A DNA stretch of 64,000 nucleotides. It comes from Microbacterium sp. A20. GTDB lineage: Bacteria; Actinomycetota; Actinomycetes; Actinomycetales; Microbacteriaceae. The notes beneath the pieces are model-generated. The model worked only from the letters and a program-made list of their open reading frames with translations. It searched no databases and was not told the origin of the DNA. Where the stretch lies: NCBI RefSeq assembly GCF_004794515.1, contig NZ_SSDF01000065.1, positions 62,001-126,000 of the forward strand. Reading direction: 5' to 3'. The translations under genes and the position numbers were made by a program. Positions 25,886-34,403 of the stretch are shown piece after piece (position 1 is the stretch's first letter; every line of letters starts with the position of its first letter).

Positions 25886-27174
25886 CGGTTGAGCCCTTCG
25901 ACGCGGTGGACGTCATCCGCGCCAAGCGCGACGGCGGTGCGGTCCCCGAGGCGGCGTTGCGTTGGATGGTCGACGCGTACACCCGCGGTTACGTCTCCGA
26001 CGCGCAGATGGCCTCGTTCGCGATGGCGATCTTCCAGCGCGGGATGGAGCGCGATGAGATCCGCGTGCTGACCGATGCGATGATCGCGTCGGGGGAGCGG
26101 ATGAGCTTCGCCTCCCTCGGCAAGAAGACCGTCGACAAGCACTCCACCGGCGGCGTCGGCGACAAGATCACCCTGCCGCTCGCCCCGCTGGTCGCCTCTT
26201 TCGGCGTCGCCGTTCCGCAGCTCAGCGGCCGCGGACTCGGTCACACCGGCGGCACGCTCGACAAGCTCGAGTCGATCCCCGGCTGGCGTGCAGCGCTCAG
26301 CAACGAGGAGATGTTCGCGCAGATGCAGGGCGACGTCGGCGCGGTCATCTGCGCCGCGGGTTCGGGCCTCGCTCCTGCCGACAAGAAGCTGTACGCCCTC
26401 CGCGACGTCACCGGCACGGTCGAGGCGATTCCACTGATCGCGTCGAGCATCATGTCGAAGAAGATCGCCGAGGGCACCGACGCGCTCGTGCTCGACGTGA
26501 AGTTCGGATCCGGCGCCTTCATGCAGGACATCGACCGCGCCCGCGAGCTCGCGCGGACGATGGTCGCGCTCGGCACCGATTCCGGAGTGGCGACCACCGC
26601 GCTGCTCACCGACATGAACGTGCCGCTCGGACTCGCGATCGGCAATGCCAACGAGGTCCGCGAATCGGTCGAGATCCTCGCCGGCGGCGGCCCCTCCGAC
26701 GTCCGGGAACTGACCCTCGCCCTGGCGCGGGAGATGCTCGCCCTCGCCGGACAGCCGGATGCCGACGTGGAGGCCGCGCTCGACGACGGCCGCGCGATGG
26801 ACAGCTGGAAGGCGATGATCCGCGCACAGGACGGCGACCCCGACGCGGTGCTGCCGACTGCGCGGGAGACGCATGTCGTGACGGCTCCGGCGGATGGCGT
26901 GATCACGCGCATGGATGCACTGCCGTTCGGCATCGCCGCCTGGCGGCTCGGAGCCGGGCGCGCCAGGGCCGAGGATCCGGTGATCTTCGAGGCGGGGATC
27001 GACCTGCACGCCAAGCCCGGTGACCGCGTCGTCGCGGGGCAGCCGCTGTTCACGCTGTCCGCGGCCGACGACGCCCGATTCGGTCGTGCTCTGGAAGCCC
27101 TCGACGGCTCGTGGGAGATCGGCGACGAGGCTCCGGCCACCGGTCCGATCGTGCGCGAGCGCATCACGGCGTGA
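25882..27174 (+). CDS. deoA: Thymidine phosphorylase
   Basis: A 430-residue pyrimidine-nucleoside phosphorylase that splits thymidine (and deoxyuridine) with phosphate. The family signature SGRGLGHTGGTLDKLESIPG is intact around residue 117, and KHSTGGVGDK lies near residue 86 as the phosphate site. The C-terminal domain from about 340 is the usual PYNP_C. It accepts products of cytidine deaminase, so importer, cdd and deoA form a pyrimidine salvage line. Confidence 0.96.
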   Translation: MTVEPFDAVDVIRAKRDGGAVPEAALRWMVDAYTRGYVSDAQMASFAMAIFQRGMERDEIRVLTDAMIASGERMSFASLGKKTVDKHSTGGVGDKITLPLAPLVASFGVAVPQLSGRGLGHTGGTLDKLESIPGWRAALSNEEMFAQMQGDVGAVICAAGSGLAPADKKLYALRDVTGTVEAIPLIASSIMSKKIAEGTDALVLDVKFGSGAFMQDIDRARELARTMVALGTDSGVATTALLTDMNVPLGLAIGNANEVRESVEILAGGGPSDVRELTLALAREMLALAGQPDADVEAALDDGRAMDSWKAMIRAQDGDPDAVLPTARETHVVTAPADGVITRMDALPFGIAAWRLGAGRARAEDPVIFEAGIDLHAKPGDRVVAGQPLFTLSAADDARFGRALEALDGSWEIGDEAPATGPIVRERITA

Positions 27175-27224
27175 GTCGCGACCGCTAGCCTGAACTGAGC
27201 ACATCCGCGACCGAGAGGATCACC

Positions 27225-28340
27225 ATGTCGATCGATGCGAACGGCGACGTCACGCTGCAGGGCGTTTCCCTGCGGAGCCTCCCGAAGGTGTCGCTGCACG
27301 ACCACCTCGACGGCGCTCTACGCCCCTCGACGATCCTCGAGCTCGCGGACTCCATCGGCCTCGAGGTGCCGGAGTCCGACCCCGCCGCCCTCGGCAGGTG
27401 GTTCGCGAAGCAGAGCGATTCCGGTTCGCTGGTCGAGTACCTCATGACGTTCGACCTGACGACCGCCGTCATGCAGACCCAGGAGGGGCTCACCCGTGTC
27501 GCGCGCGAGTTCGTCCAGGACCTCGCAGCCGACGGCGTGGTCTACGGCGAGGTGCGCTGGGCCCCGGAACAGCACCAGGCGCGCGGCCTCACGCTCGAGC
27601 AGACCGTCGAAGCCGTGCAGCAGGGCATCGAGGAGGGCGAGGATGGGGCGGATCGCGACGGACGCAGCATCCGCGTCGGCCAGCTCATCACCGCCATGCG
27701 GCACACCGACCGGGCACGGGAGATCGCGGAGCTCGCGGTCGACTTCCGCGGTCGCGGTGCCGTCGGCTTCGACATCGCCGGCCCGGAAGACGGCTTCCCG
27801 CCGTCGAACCACCGTGCCGCCTTCGACTACCTCGCCGACAACTTCTTCCCGGTGACCGTGCACGCGGGCGAGGCCGCAGGACTCGCGTCGATCCGCTCGG
27901 CGCTCATCGACGGTCGCGCGCTGCGTCTCGGCCACGGCGTACGCATCGCCGAAGACCTCCAGGTCGTCACGCAGGAGGGCGACGAGGTGCAGGTGCAGTT
28001 CGGCGACCTGGCCCGCTGGGTGCGCGACCGCGAGATCCCGCTCGAACTCTCGCCGTCGTCGAACCTGCAGACCGGCGCGATCGCCGCGTGGGGCGACACT
28101 CTGGCCGACCACCCGTTCGACCTGCTGTATCAGCTCGGGTTCTCGGTGACGGTGAACGTCGACAACCGCACGATGAGCGCCACTTCGCTGACCCGCGAGC
28201 TCGCCCTGCTCGTCGAGACCTTCGAGTACGACCTCGACGATCTCGAGACGTTCCAGTTCAATGCGGCTGCTGCCGCGTTCCTCCCCGTCGAGGAGCGGGA
28301 GGAGCTCGTCGAGTTGATCGCCGAGGGATTCGACATCTGA
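27225..28340 (+). CDS. add: Adenosine deaminase
   Basis: A 371-residue zinc hydrolase converting adenosine to inosine. Metal and active-site motifs: LHDHLDGALRP near residue 24 (HxH), VHAGEAAG near residue 213 with catalytic Glu, LGHGVRI near residue 234 and SPSSNLQTGA followed by NVDNRTMS. A -10 box TAGCCT (27186-27191) and GAGAGGA before the ATG indicate its own leadered promoter in the 50-base gap. It adds purine salvage to the locus. Confidence 0.95.
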   Translation: MSIDANGDVTLQGVSLRSLPKVSLHDHLDGALRPSTILELADSIGLEVPESDPAALGRWFAKQSDSGSLVEYLMTFDLTTAVMQTQEGLTRVAREFVQDLAADGVVYGEVRWAPEQHQARGLTLEQTVEAVQQGIEEGEDGADRDGRSIRVGQLITAMRHTDRAREIAELAVDFRGRGAVGFDIAGPEDGFPPSNHRAAFDYLADNFFPVTVHAGEAAGLASIRSALIDGRALRLGHGVRIAEDLQVVTQEGDEVQVQFGDLARWVRDREIPLELSPSSNLQTGAIAAWGDTLADHPFDLLYQLGFSVTVNVDNRTMSATSLTRELALLVETFEYDLDDLETFQFNAAAAAFLPVEEREELVELIAEGFDI

Positions 28341-28342
28341 CC

Positions 28343-29464
28343 GTGGCCTCCGGGGGGAGACGGCGCGGGGGCGTCGCAGGAATCATCATCGCTGCGGTGA
28401 TCGTCGTCGTGGGCGGCGGTTTCACGGCGTACGTCTGGCTGAACCATGCGCCGGCCGAGGCCGAGGCCGAAGCGAAGCCGTCACGGACGCCGGCACCGGT
28501 GGTGACGCCGCCGCCGCTGACTCCCGCGGAGCAGCTCATCGCGGATGCCGCCGATCCGCTGGCCTGTGCGGTGACGTTCACCGGCGAGGGGGCTCCGACA
28601 GACCCGCAGCTGCAGCGGCAGGACGGCCTGTACCAGGCGCTCCCGATCCCGGCCCTCGCCGGCCGCGTGTTCGCCGGCTGGTACCCGACGGCGACGGACG
28701 CCGCGGCCTACACGGTCGCCGCCCGGGTGAACGGCGCGGACCCCGTGGTCTGCGACCAGCAGCAGGTCGAGCTCTTCGCCGCGTGGAAGACGCCGGAGCA
28801 GAACACCGCCGAGGGCGTGCAGGTCCCGATCCTCATGTACCACCAGTTCACGGCGGATCCCGAGGGGGAGTCCGGCTGGCTGCGCGGCAACTACGCCTAC
28901 ATCGGCGACTTCGACGCGCACATGAACCACATCGCGACGACGGGCTTCTACCTGCCCACCTGGGATGAGCTGAGCGCCTTCATCGACGGCCGGCTCTCGC
29001 TGCCCGCGCGGAGCGTGATCATCACCGACGACGATGCCGACCAGACCTGGTTCGACCTCGGGGCACCCGTGGTGGCGGCGCACAAGCTGCTCGCGACCTC
29101 CTTCATGGTGACCGCCTACCGGTCGGACCCGCCGCCGTCGATCCACGTGCTGCGCCGCTCGCACACGCACGACATGCACAAGGCGGGCGACAACGGCGAC
29201 GGCCTGATGGTCAACTGGACCGCGGATCAGATCGCCGCCGACCTGAACGTCTCCGGCGACACCCTGGGCGTTCGCGAAGTCATCGCCTATCCCTTCGGGC
29301 ACTACGACGACACCGCCAAGCAGGGCGTCACGCAGGCCGGCTACGAGATGGCACGGACGATCGAGCCCGGGTTCGTGACGATCGGCACCGACAAGCTCGC
29401 CCTCCCCGTCGTGCGCATCGACTACGGCATGGGACTGGACGCCCTGGTGTCGCGCATCGGCTGA
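28343..29464 (+). CDS. Membrane-anchored polysaccharide deacetylase family protein
   Basis: A 373-residue protein starting at a GTG two bases after add. Residues 10-35 form a signal anchor (GVAGIIIAAVIVVVGGG). Next comes a proline-rich linker, then a small region (about 75-150) with FAGWYPTATDAAAYT and VELFAAWK that resembles InlB B-type (Listeria-Bacteroides) repeats. A NodB-like deacetylase domain occupies about 155-370: VPILMYHQF, the metal motif start TDDDADQTW, SHTHDMH and YPFGHYDD. Likely acts on cell-wall or capsular sugars outside the membrane. Confidence 0.8.
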   Translation: MASGGRRRGGVAGIIIAAVIVVVGGGFTAYVWLNHAPAEAEAEAKPSRTPAPVVTPPPLTPAEQLIADAADPLACAVTFTGEGAPTDPQLQRQDGLYQALPIPALAGRVFAGWYPTATDAAAYTVAARVNGADPVVCDQQQVELFAAWKTPEQNTAEGVQVPILMYHQFTADPEGESGWLRGNYAYIGDFDAHMNHIATTGFYLPTWDELSAFIDGRLSLPARSVIITDDDADQTWFDLGAPVVAAHKLLATSFMVTAYRSDPPPSIHVLRRSHTHDMHKAGDNGDGLMVNWTADQIAADLNVSGDTLGVREVIAYPFGHYDDTAKQGVTQAGYEMARTIEPGFVTIGTDKLALPVVRIDYGMGLDALVSRIG

Positions 29465-29491
29465 CCGTCGTCGAGGCGGCAGGATGGTCGC

Positions 29492-30354
29492 ATGCCCGAC
29501 TCCGTCTTCATCGCCGGTCCCGCGTCGTGGAACACGATCGTCGTGCTCGACCGACTTCCCGAGCCCGTGCCCCACATGCAGTTCGCTGAGGAGACCTGGG
29601 CGACCGTCGGCGGAACGAGTGCCGGCAAGGCCCTGAGCCTCACGGGGCTGGGGCGTGCGACGCGGCTCCATGCTCTCGCCGGACGCGATGCGGAGGGCGA
29701 ACGGGTTCGGGCCGCCCTGCACGCCGCGGGAGTCCGGGTGCACTGGGGCGAAGGGGTGACCGAGCGGCATCTGAACCTCATGACCCGCGCCGGCGAACGG
29801 GTCTCGCTGTACCTGTCGTCGCCGGACGCCACCGCGGGCGAGGACGATGTCTGGGTGCGCGAACGGATGGGAGAGGCGGGTGCGATCGTGCTCGACCTCG
29901 CCGCCGAGCCGCTGCGGCTCCTGCCGATGGCGCGGGAGACCGGAGTCCCGATCTGGGTCGACGTGCACGACTACGACGGTGAGGCCGAGTTCCACCGCCC
30001 GTTCCTGGCGGCGGCGGACGCGGTGTTCTGCAACGCGGATCGCCTTTCGGACCCGGTCGCGTTCCTGCGTGCGCGCATCGCCGCCGGTGCCTCACCGCGG
30101 TGTGCACGCTCGGGGCCGAGGGGGCGGTGGCCGTGGATGCCGAGGGGGTCGAACATCGGGTGGCTGCCGTGCCCGTCGAGGTCATCGACACTAACGGCGC
30201 GGGCGACGCCTTCCTCGCGGGTGTGCTCGATGCGCGCCTGGACGGGGCGGGAGTCGGTGCGGCACTCGAGGCGGGCGCCCGGACAGCCGCGGCCGTGCTC
30301 CGTTCGCGACACCTGCATCCGCTGTTGGATGCGGTCATGGACGCGGGGGAGTGA
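29492..30354 (+). pseudogene. PfkB family carbohydrate kinase, interrupted by a -1 frameshift
   Basis: The first part is read from ATG 29492 and carries PfkB features such as GGTSAGKALSLTGLG near residue 40 and VDVHDYDGEAEFHRPF. Near 30091 the coding frame moves by one base; the downstream frame gives TAVCTLGAEGAVAVDAEG and the signature DTNGAGDAFLAG with the catalytic Asp, and ends at 30354. Restoring one C in the run at 30089-30092 would give a 287-residue protein of family length. Either a recent mutation or a sequence error. Substrate unclear: ribokinase-like or adenosine kinase-like, next to nucleoside salvage genes. Confidence 0.82.
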
Positions 30355-30357
30355 CGC

Positions 30358-31104
30358 TCAGGGCGAGAGTGGGGCGAGGAACTCCTCGGTGAGCCGGGTG
30401 ACCTCGTCGTGCATCTCCTCCGTCGAGATCGTCGGGGTGCCGTCGCCGGCCTGCGGGCCGTAGTCGCCGAAGGACGCGTGCGACGCCCCGTCGATCTCCA
30501 CCATCTCGGCGTCGGCGGGCAGCAGGTCCCGCGCGTCGGCGATCTTCTCCGGAGTGGAGAGACCGTCTTCGCTGCCGGAGATGCTGAGCACGGGAAGACC
30601 GCTGTCCGACACGTCGGTCGCGCAGTACGAGCCGAACAGCACGAGCGCGTCGGCATCCGCTGCGAGCTGGCAGGCGCGGACGCCGCCCAGCGAGTGCCCG
30701 CCCACACCCCAGACGTCGATATCGGGTGCGGCGGAGGTGAAGGCGTCGAGTCCGCGCGGATCGAAGAAGGCCAGATTCAGCCAGGGACGCGTGATCACGA
30801 CCGTGGTTCCTTCCTCGGCGAGCCCCTGGAGGATGGCCGCGTAGGCCCACGGGTCGACCTTGGCGCCGGGGATGAAGACCAGCCCGAGATCCGACTCGCC
30901 GTCGGCGGGGGCGAGCACGATGCCCTCATCCGCGTCGGTGACCGTGATCGCGGGGTTCTCCCGCACGGTCGCGAGGGGCTCCGGCTCCGCGGCCATGACG
31001 CCGATCTGGGTGTACGCCAGGACGCCGACCACTGCCAGCACCAGCACGATCGCGACACTCCACAGGACTCGTTTCAGGACCCGGCGGCCACGCTTCTTCT
31101 GCAC
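30358..31104 (-). CDS. Membrane-anchored alpha/beta hydrolase
   Basis: A 248-residue protein: a basic N-terminus and one anchor helix (about residues 13-35), followed by an extracytoplasmic alpha/beta-hydrolase domain. The nucleophile elbow is GGHSLGG near residue 135; VFIPGAKVDPWAYA and the late SHASFGDYG (His) complete the likely triad. The layout resembles poorly characterised actinobacterial hydrolases. GTG start six bases after a -10 box that includes the stop codon of the epimerase gene. Confidence 0.8.
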   Translation of the reverse strand: MQKKRGRRVLKRVLWSVAIVLVLAVVGVLAYTQIGVMAAEPEPLATVRENPAITVTDADEGIVLAPADGESDLGLVFIPGAKVDPWAYAAILQGLAEEGTTVVITRPWLNLAFFDPRGLDAFTSAAPDIDVWGVGGHSLGGVRACQLAADADALVLFGSYCATDVSDSGLPVLSISGSEDGLSTPEKIADARDLLPADAEMVEIDGASHASFGDYGPQAGDGTPTISTEEMHDEVTRLTEEFLAPLSP

Positions 31105-31110
31105 GGATCA

Positions 31111-31116
31111 ACGCTA
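31111..31116 (-). promoter_or_regulatory. -10 box TAGCGT sharing the epimerase stop codon
   Basis: Minus-strand TAGCGT followed by six bases and the GTG at 31104. Its TAG (31116-31114) is the stop codon of the upstream epimerase gene. Confidence 0.55.
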
Positions 31117-32079
31117 CCCCGCGTCGGCGCCCGTCCGCGCGACGGTGGGATGGGTGCGGAGGTACTCCTCGAAGGCCTCGCGTGTCGTGCGACGCGGGGA
31201 ATAGCCGAAGTCCTCCTTCAGTCGGCGGTTCGCCAGCACCGGTCGGTACCGCAGGAACGGCACCTTCTCCGGTCCGTGCGGGGTGAGGCGCAGCATCCGT
31301 CCGAGCCGCAGCGCGGCCGACAGCACCCAGGCGGGCAGCACGAGCTGCGGCTTGCCCAGACGAGCGGCGATCTCGGGCACGGTCATCCGCCCATCGCCTG
31401 CGACGTTGAAGATGCCGGCCGGACCGTCGGTGGCCGCTCGCACCATCGCGGCCGCCACATCGTCCACCCAGACGAACACGAAGGGCGACTCGGATCCCGC
31501 GATGCGGAGGATGCGCCGGCCGTCCCAGAGTGCGGTGATCTGATTCCGCACGGTCGGACCGAGGATCGTGCCGATGCGGAAGATCACCTGCTGGAGCTCG
31601 GGGTGGGTCGTCCGGTGCTCGGCCAGCATCTCCTCCACCAGCCTCTTGTGCCGGGCGTACGGGAACGCGTCGTTGCCTCGAAGCGGCTGGCTCTCGTCGA
31701 TCCACTCCGGGTTGTCGGCGTGATAGCCGTACGCCGCCCCCGAGCTGGAGACCACGATGCGCTGCACGCCCGCCTCGACGCACGCGGCGAGGACGTTCGC
31801 GGATCCGGTCACATCGACGCGGTACTCCAGGTCGACGTCGTGGCCCGGATTCACGATCGCCGCGAGGTGCACCACCGTGTCGATGCGATGCTCCCGCAGC
31901 ACAGGAGCGATCGCGGCGGCATCCGTCACGTCCAGCGTCGCGTCGATGACGCCCTCACGGGGTGCGCCCGCACGAAGGTCCGCAGCGACCACGACGTCCA
32001 CGTCGTCTCGTGCAGCGAGTGCCTGCGCGACGTGCGAGCCAAGGAACCCGCTGCCGCCGGTGATCAGCACCCGGGGCAT
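31114..32079 (-). CDS. NAD-dependent epimerase/dehydratase, extended SDR
   Basis: A 321-residue extended short-chain dehydrogenase. GGSGFLGSH (residues 8-16) binds NAD(P), VHLAAIVNP follows near residue 70, and the catalytic YxxxK is YARHK near residue 143. It resembles 3-beta-hydroxysteroid dehydrogenase-like and sugar-epimerase groups; sequence alone does not decide. Its ATG shares one base with the stop of the BASS transporter gene, so it is the third gene of the monooxygenase operon. Confidence 0.82.
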   Translation of the reverse strand: MPRVLITGGSGFLGSHVAQALAARDDVDVVVAADLRAGAPREGVIDATLDVTDAAAIAPVLREHRIDTVVHLAAIVNPGHDVDLEYRVDVTGSANVLAACVEAGVQRIVVSSSGAAYGYHADNPEWIDESQPLRGNDAFPYARHKRLVEEMLAEHRTTHPELQQVIFRIGTILGPTVRNQITALWDGRRILRIAGSESPFVFVWVDDVAAAMVRAATDGPAGIFNVAGDGRMTVPEIAARLGKPQLVLPAWVLSAALRLGRMLRLTPHGPEKVPFLRYRPVLANRRLKEDFGYSPRRTTREAFEEYLRTHPTVARTGADAG

Positions 32080-33029
32080 CAGGTCGCCTCGACGGTGGTG
32101 CGGCCGCTCGCGTCGCCGGTGCTGGACCCCGTGCGCTTCCGGGTGTGCCGGGCCCAGAGTCCGGCCAGGACGAGCCCGGCGATGATGTCCCAGATGCCCC
32201 ACCAGCCGGCCACGATGGCCATGCCGCCGAGTCCGTCGAAGAACAGGAACACCAGGCCGAGGCCGAGGCCGGCGTTGCGGATGCCGACCTCGAAGGTCAT
32301 CGCCTTGCGCTCGCGGGTGCCGAGACCCCCGACCACGGCCGTGCCGTAGCCGAGCGCGAGCGCCACGGCGTCGTGCACCGCGACCACCAGCAGGATGATG
32401 CCGAGCACCTGCACGAACACCGCCCAGTTGCCGACCAGGGCGGCGATGATGAAGCCGAGCAGGGCGATCAGACTGAACCATTTCACGAACGGCTGCACGC
32501 GGGCGCTGAACCCCGGTGCCTTGGCGCGCAGGAGCAGGCCGAGGGCGAAGGGGAGGCCGACGATGAGGAAGATCTCGAGGAGCATCCGCCACGGGTCGAG
32601 GGTGATGTCGCGCAGCAGCGTGCGGGCGGTCGGGTGCAGCGAAGCCCAGAAGGTGATGCTCAGGGGCATCGCGACGATGTAGATGAGGTTCCCCACCGCG
32701 GTCAGCGAGACCGAGAGGGCGACGTTGCCGCCGGCGCGGTGGGTGAGCACCTGCGAGATGTTCCCCGGTGGGCAGCAGGCCACGAGCAGCATCCCGAGCG
32801 CCATCGACGGCGGCACCGGGAGCACGAGCGTCAGCAGGAACGTCGCGATCGGCAGCAGGAGCAGCTGCGCGAGGATCGCGATCACGAACGGCTTCGGGTG
32901 CTTCGCCACGACCCGGAAGTCGCTCGGCGAGGTATCCAGCGCGATGCCGAACATGATGAGTCCGAGCACCACGTTGAGGATCGTGAGCGTGCCGGGCGTG
33001 AACGAGAGGACGACGTCGTCGACGTTCAT
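32079..33029 (-). CDS. Bile acid:sodium symporter (BASS) family transporter
   Basis: A 316-residue membrane protein with about nine or ten helices, typical of BASS/SBF. CCPPGNISQVLTHRAGGNVALSVSLTAVGN near residue 85 holds the conserved unwound-helix and sodium-site region, and FEVGIRNAGLG appears in the second half. Members import bile acids, organic acids such as pantoate or pyruvate, or other anions. Coexpression with a flavin monooxygenase and a dehydrogenase suggests import of a small hydrophobic acid that is then oxidised. ATGA overlap with the monooxygenase gene. Confidence 0.85.
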   Translation of the reverse strand: MNVDDVVLSFTPGTLTILNVVLGLIMFGIALDTSPSDFRVVAKHPKPFVIAILAQLLLLPIATFLLTLVLPVPPSMALGMLLVACCPPGNISQVLTHRAGGNVALSVSLTAVGNLIYIVAMPLSITFWASLHPTARTLLRDITLDPWRMLLEIFLIVGLPFALGLLLRAKAPGFSARVQPFVKWFSLIALLGFIIAALVGNWAVFVQVLGIILLVVAVHDAVALALGYGTAVVGGLGTRERKAMTFEVGIRNAGLGLGLVFLFFDGLGGMAIVAGWWGIWDIIAGLVLAGLWARHTRKRTGSSTGDASGRTTVEAT

Positions 33030-34318
33030 GTTGAGGCCTCCAGTGCGTCCTTCTCGCGCCGCACCGCGCCCCGATAGGCGTCTTTGTTGACGTAGTACGC
33101 CATCCGGTCCAGGCCCAGGTAGTGATAGCCGCCCGTGACATCGGGCCACGCGGTGCCGGTGACCCGGTCGCGGAAGCGGGTCGCCCGTGCGGGGTCGGTC
33201 TCGACCGCGTCGAGGTAGGCGGCGAGAAGCTCGGCCTGCTCGTAGCGGCCCTGCCACCCGATGCCGGACGCCTCGATCATTCCCATCACGTAGAGCCCGT
33301 TGAAGGAGGCGGGGAACACGTTCAGGAAGAGTCGGGGCGAGGCGCCCTGCCAGTGCAGGTGCTCTCGGTCGACGAACGGGTAGTCCAGCGTGTAGCCGGT
33401 GGCGAGCAGGACCAGGTCGTACTCGTCCGCGCTGCCGTCGCGGAAGTGCACCGTCCGCCCGTCGAAGCGGTCGACGTCCGGGCGGATGCGCAGGTCGCCC
33501 TGGCCGAGGTGGTTGAGGATCAGGGTGTTCACGATGGGGTGCGACTCGTAGATGCGGTAGTCGGGCTTCGGGAAGCCGAACCGCACGGGGTCGCCCGTGA
33601 ACGCGCGGAGGACGCGGCTGTCGACGGCCTGCTTGAGGCGCGCCGGGAGCGGGCGACCCTGGTTGAGGGTGTCGCTGGGCTTGCCGAACAGGTAGCGGGG
33701 CACGAAGTAGTAGCCGCGCCGCACGCTCATGTCGACGGACACGGCGTGATGCACGGCGTCCACGGCGATGTCGCAGCCCGAGTTCCCGGCGCCGATCAGC
33801 AGTACCCGCTTGCCGCGCAGCTGCTCCGGGGACTTGTACGCGCTGGTGTGCAGGAGCTCGCCCGTGAACTCCCCGCGGAGGGTCGGCACGTTCGGCTCGG
33901 CGAGGGTTCCGTTGGCGAGGACGACGCCGGCGTACCAGCGGGTGTGTTCGCCGTCGGGCCCGGTGCTCGTCAGGTCCCAACCGTCGTCGCGGGGTTCGAG
34001 GCGCGTGACCCGAGTGTCGAACCGGAACAGGCCCGTCAGCCCGAAGTGATCGGCGAAGTCGTCGAAGTACTCCTTCAGCACGCGGTGGCCGGGGTAGTCC
34101 ACCCGCGACCGCATCGGGAACTCGGTGAACTCAGTGGTGGTGCGGGAGGAGATCAGGTGCGCGGACTCGTACATCGTGCTGCGCGGATTCGTGATGTCCC
34201 ACAGGCCGCCGACGCCGTGTGCGGCCTCATAGCCGTCCACCACGATTCCGCGCTTCTGCAGCGCGCGCGCCGCGGCCAGACCCGATGGACCCGCGCCGAT
34301 CACGGCGTATCTGTTCAT
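33026..34318 (-). CDS. Class B flavin-containing monooxygenase
   Basis: A 430-residue NADPH/FAD monooxygenase. FAD site GAGPSGLAAA (from residue 8), then the FMO identifying motif FTGELLHTSAY (FxGxxxHxxxY) near residue 152, the NADPH motif GAGNSGCD and the LATGYTLDYPF motif near residue 315. Such enzymes do Baeyer-Villiger, N- or S-oxidations. RBS GGGGAGC precedes the ATG at 34318. It leads an operon with a BASS transporter and an extended SDR. Confidence 0.88.
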   Translation of the reverse strand: MNRYAVIGAGPSGLAAARALQKRGIVVDGYEAAHGVGGLWDITNPRSTMYESAHLISSRTTTEFTEFPMRSRVDYPGHRVLKEYFDDFADHFGLTGLFRFDTRVTRLEPRDDGWDLTSTGPDGEHTRWYAGVVLANGTLAEPNVPTLRGEFTGELLHTSAYKSPEQLRGKRVLLIGAGNSGCDIAVDAVHHAVSVDMSVRRGYYFVPRYLFGKPSDTLNQGRPLPARLKQAVDSRVLRAFTGDPVRFGFPKPDYRIYESHPIVNTLILNHLGQGDLRIRPDVDRFDGRTVHFRDGSADEYDLVLLATGYTLDYPFVDREHLHWQGASPRLFLNVFPASFNGLYVMGMIEASGIGWQGRYEQAELLAAYLDAVETDPARATRFRDRVTGTAWPDVTGGYHYLGLDRMAYYVNKDAYRGAVRREKDALEAST

Positions 34319-34345
34319 GCTGCTCCCCGCACGTCAGTGTGCTCG

Positions 34346-34390
34346 AAAAAACGCCCCCGCCCACCGATCGTAACGGCTGGGCGGGGGCGT
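34346..34390 (-). terminator. Rho-independent terminator of the mannitol operon
   Basis: A 13-base-pair GC-rich stem (34351-34363 with 34378-34390) followed on the minus strand by six T (34351-34346), the only classical terminator with a full T-tract in the window. Confidence 0.88.
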
Positions 34391-34403
34391 CGAGTTCCAC
34401 CGG

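Noticed and set aside
30080..30105. Programmed -1 frameshifting in the PfkB gene
   Set aside because: There is no heptameric slippery sequence or downstream pseudoknot at the shift; a deletion or sequence error explains it more simply.
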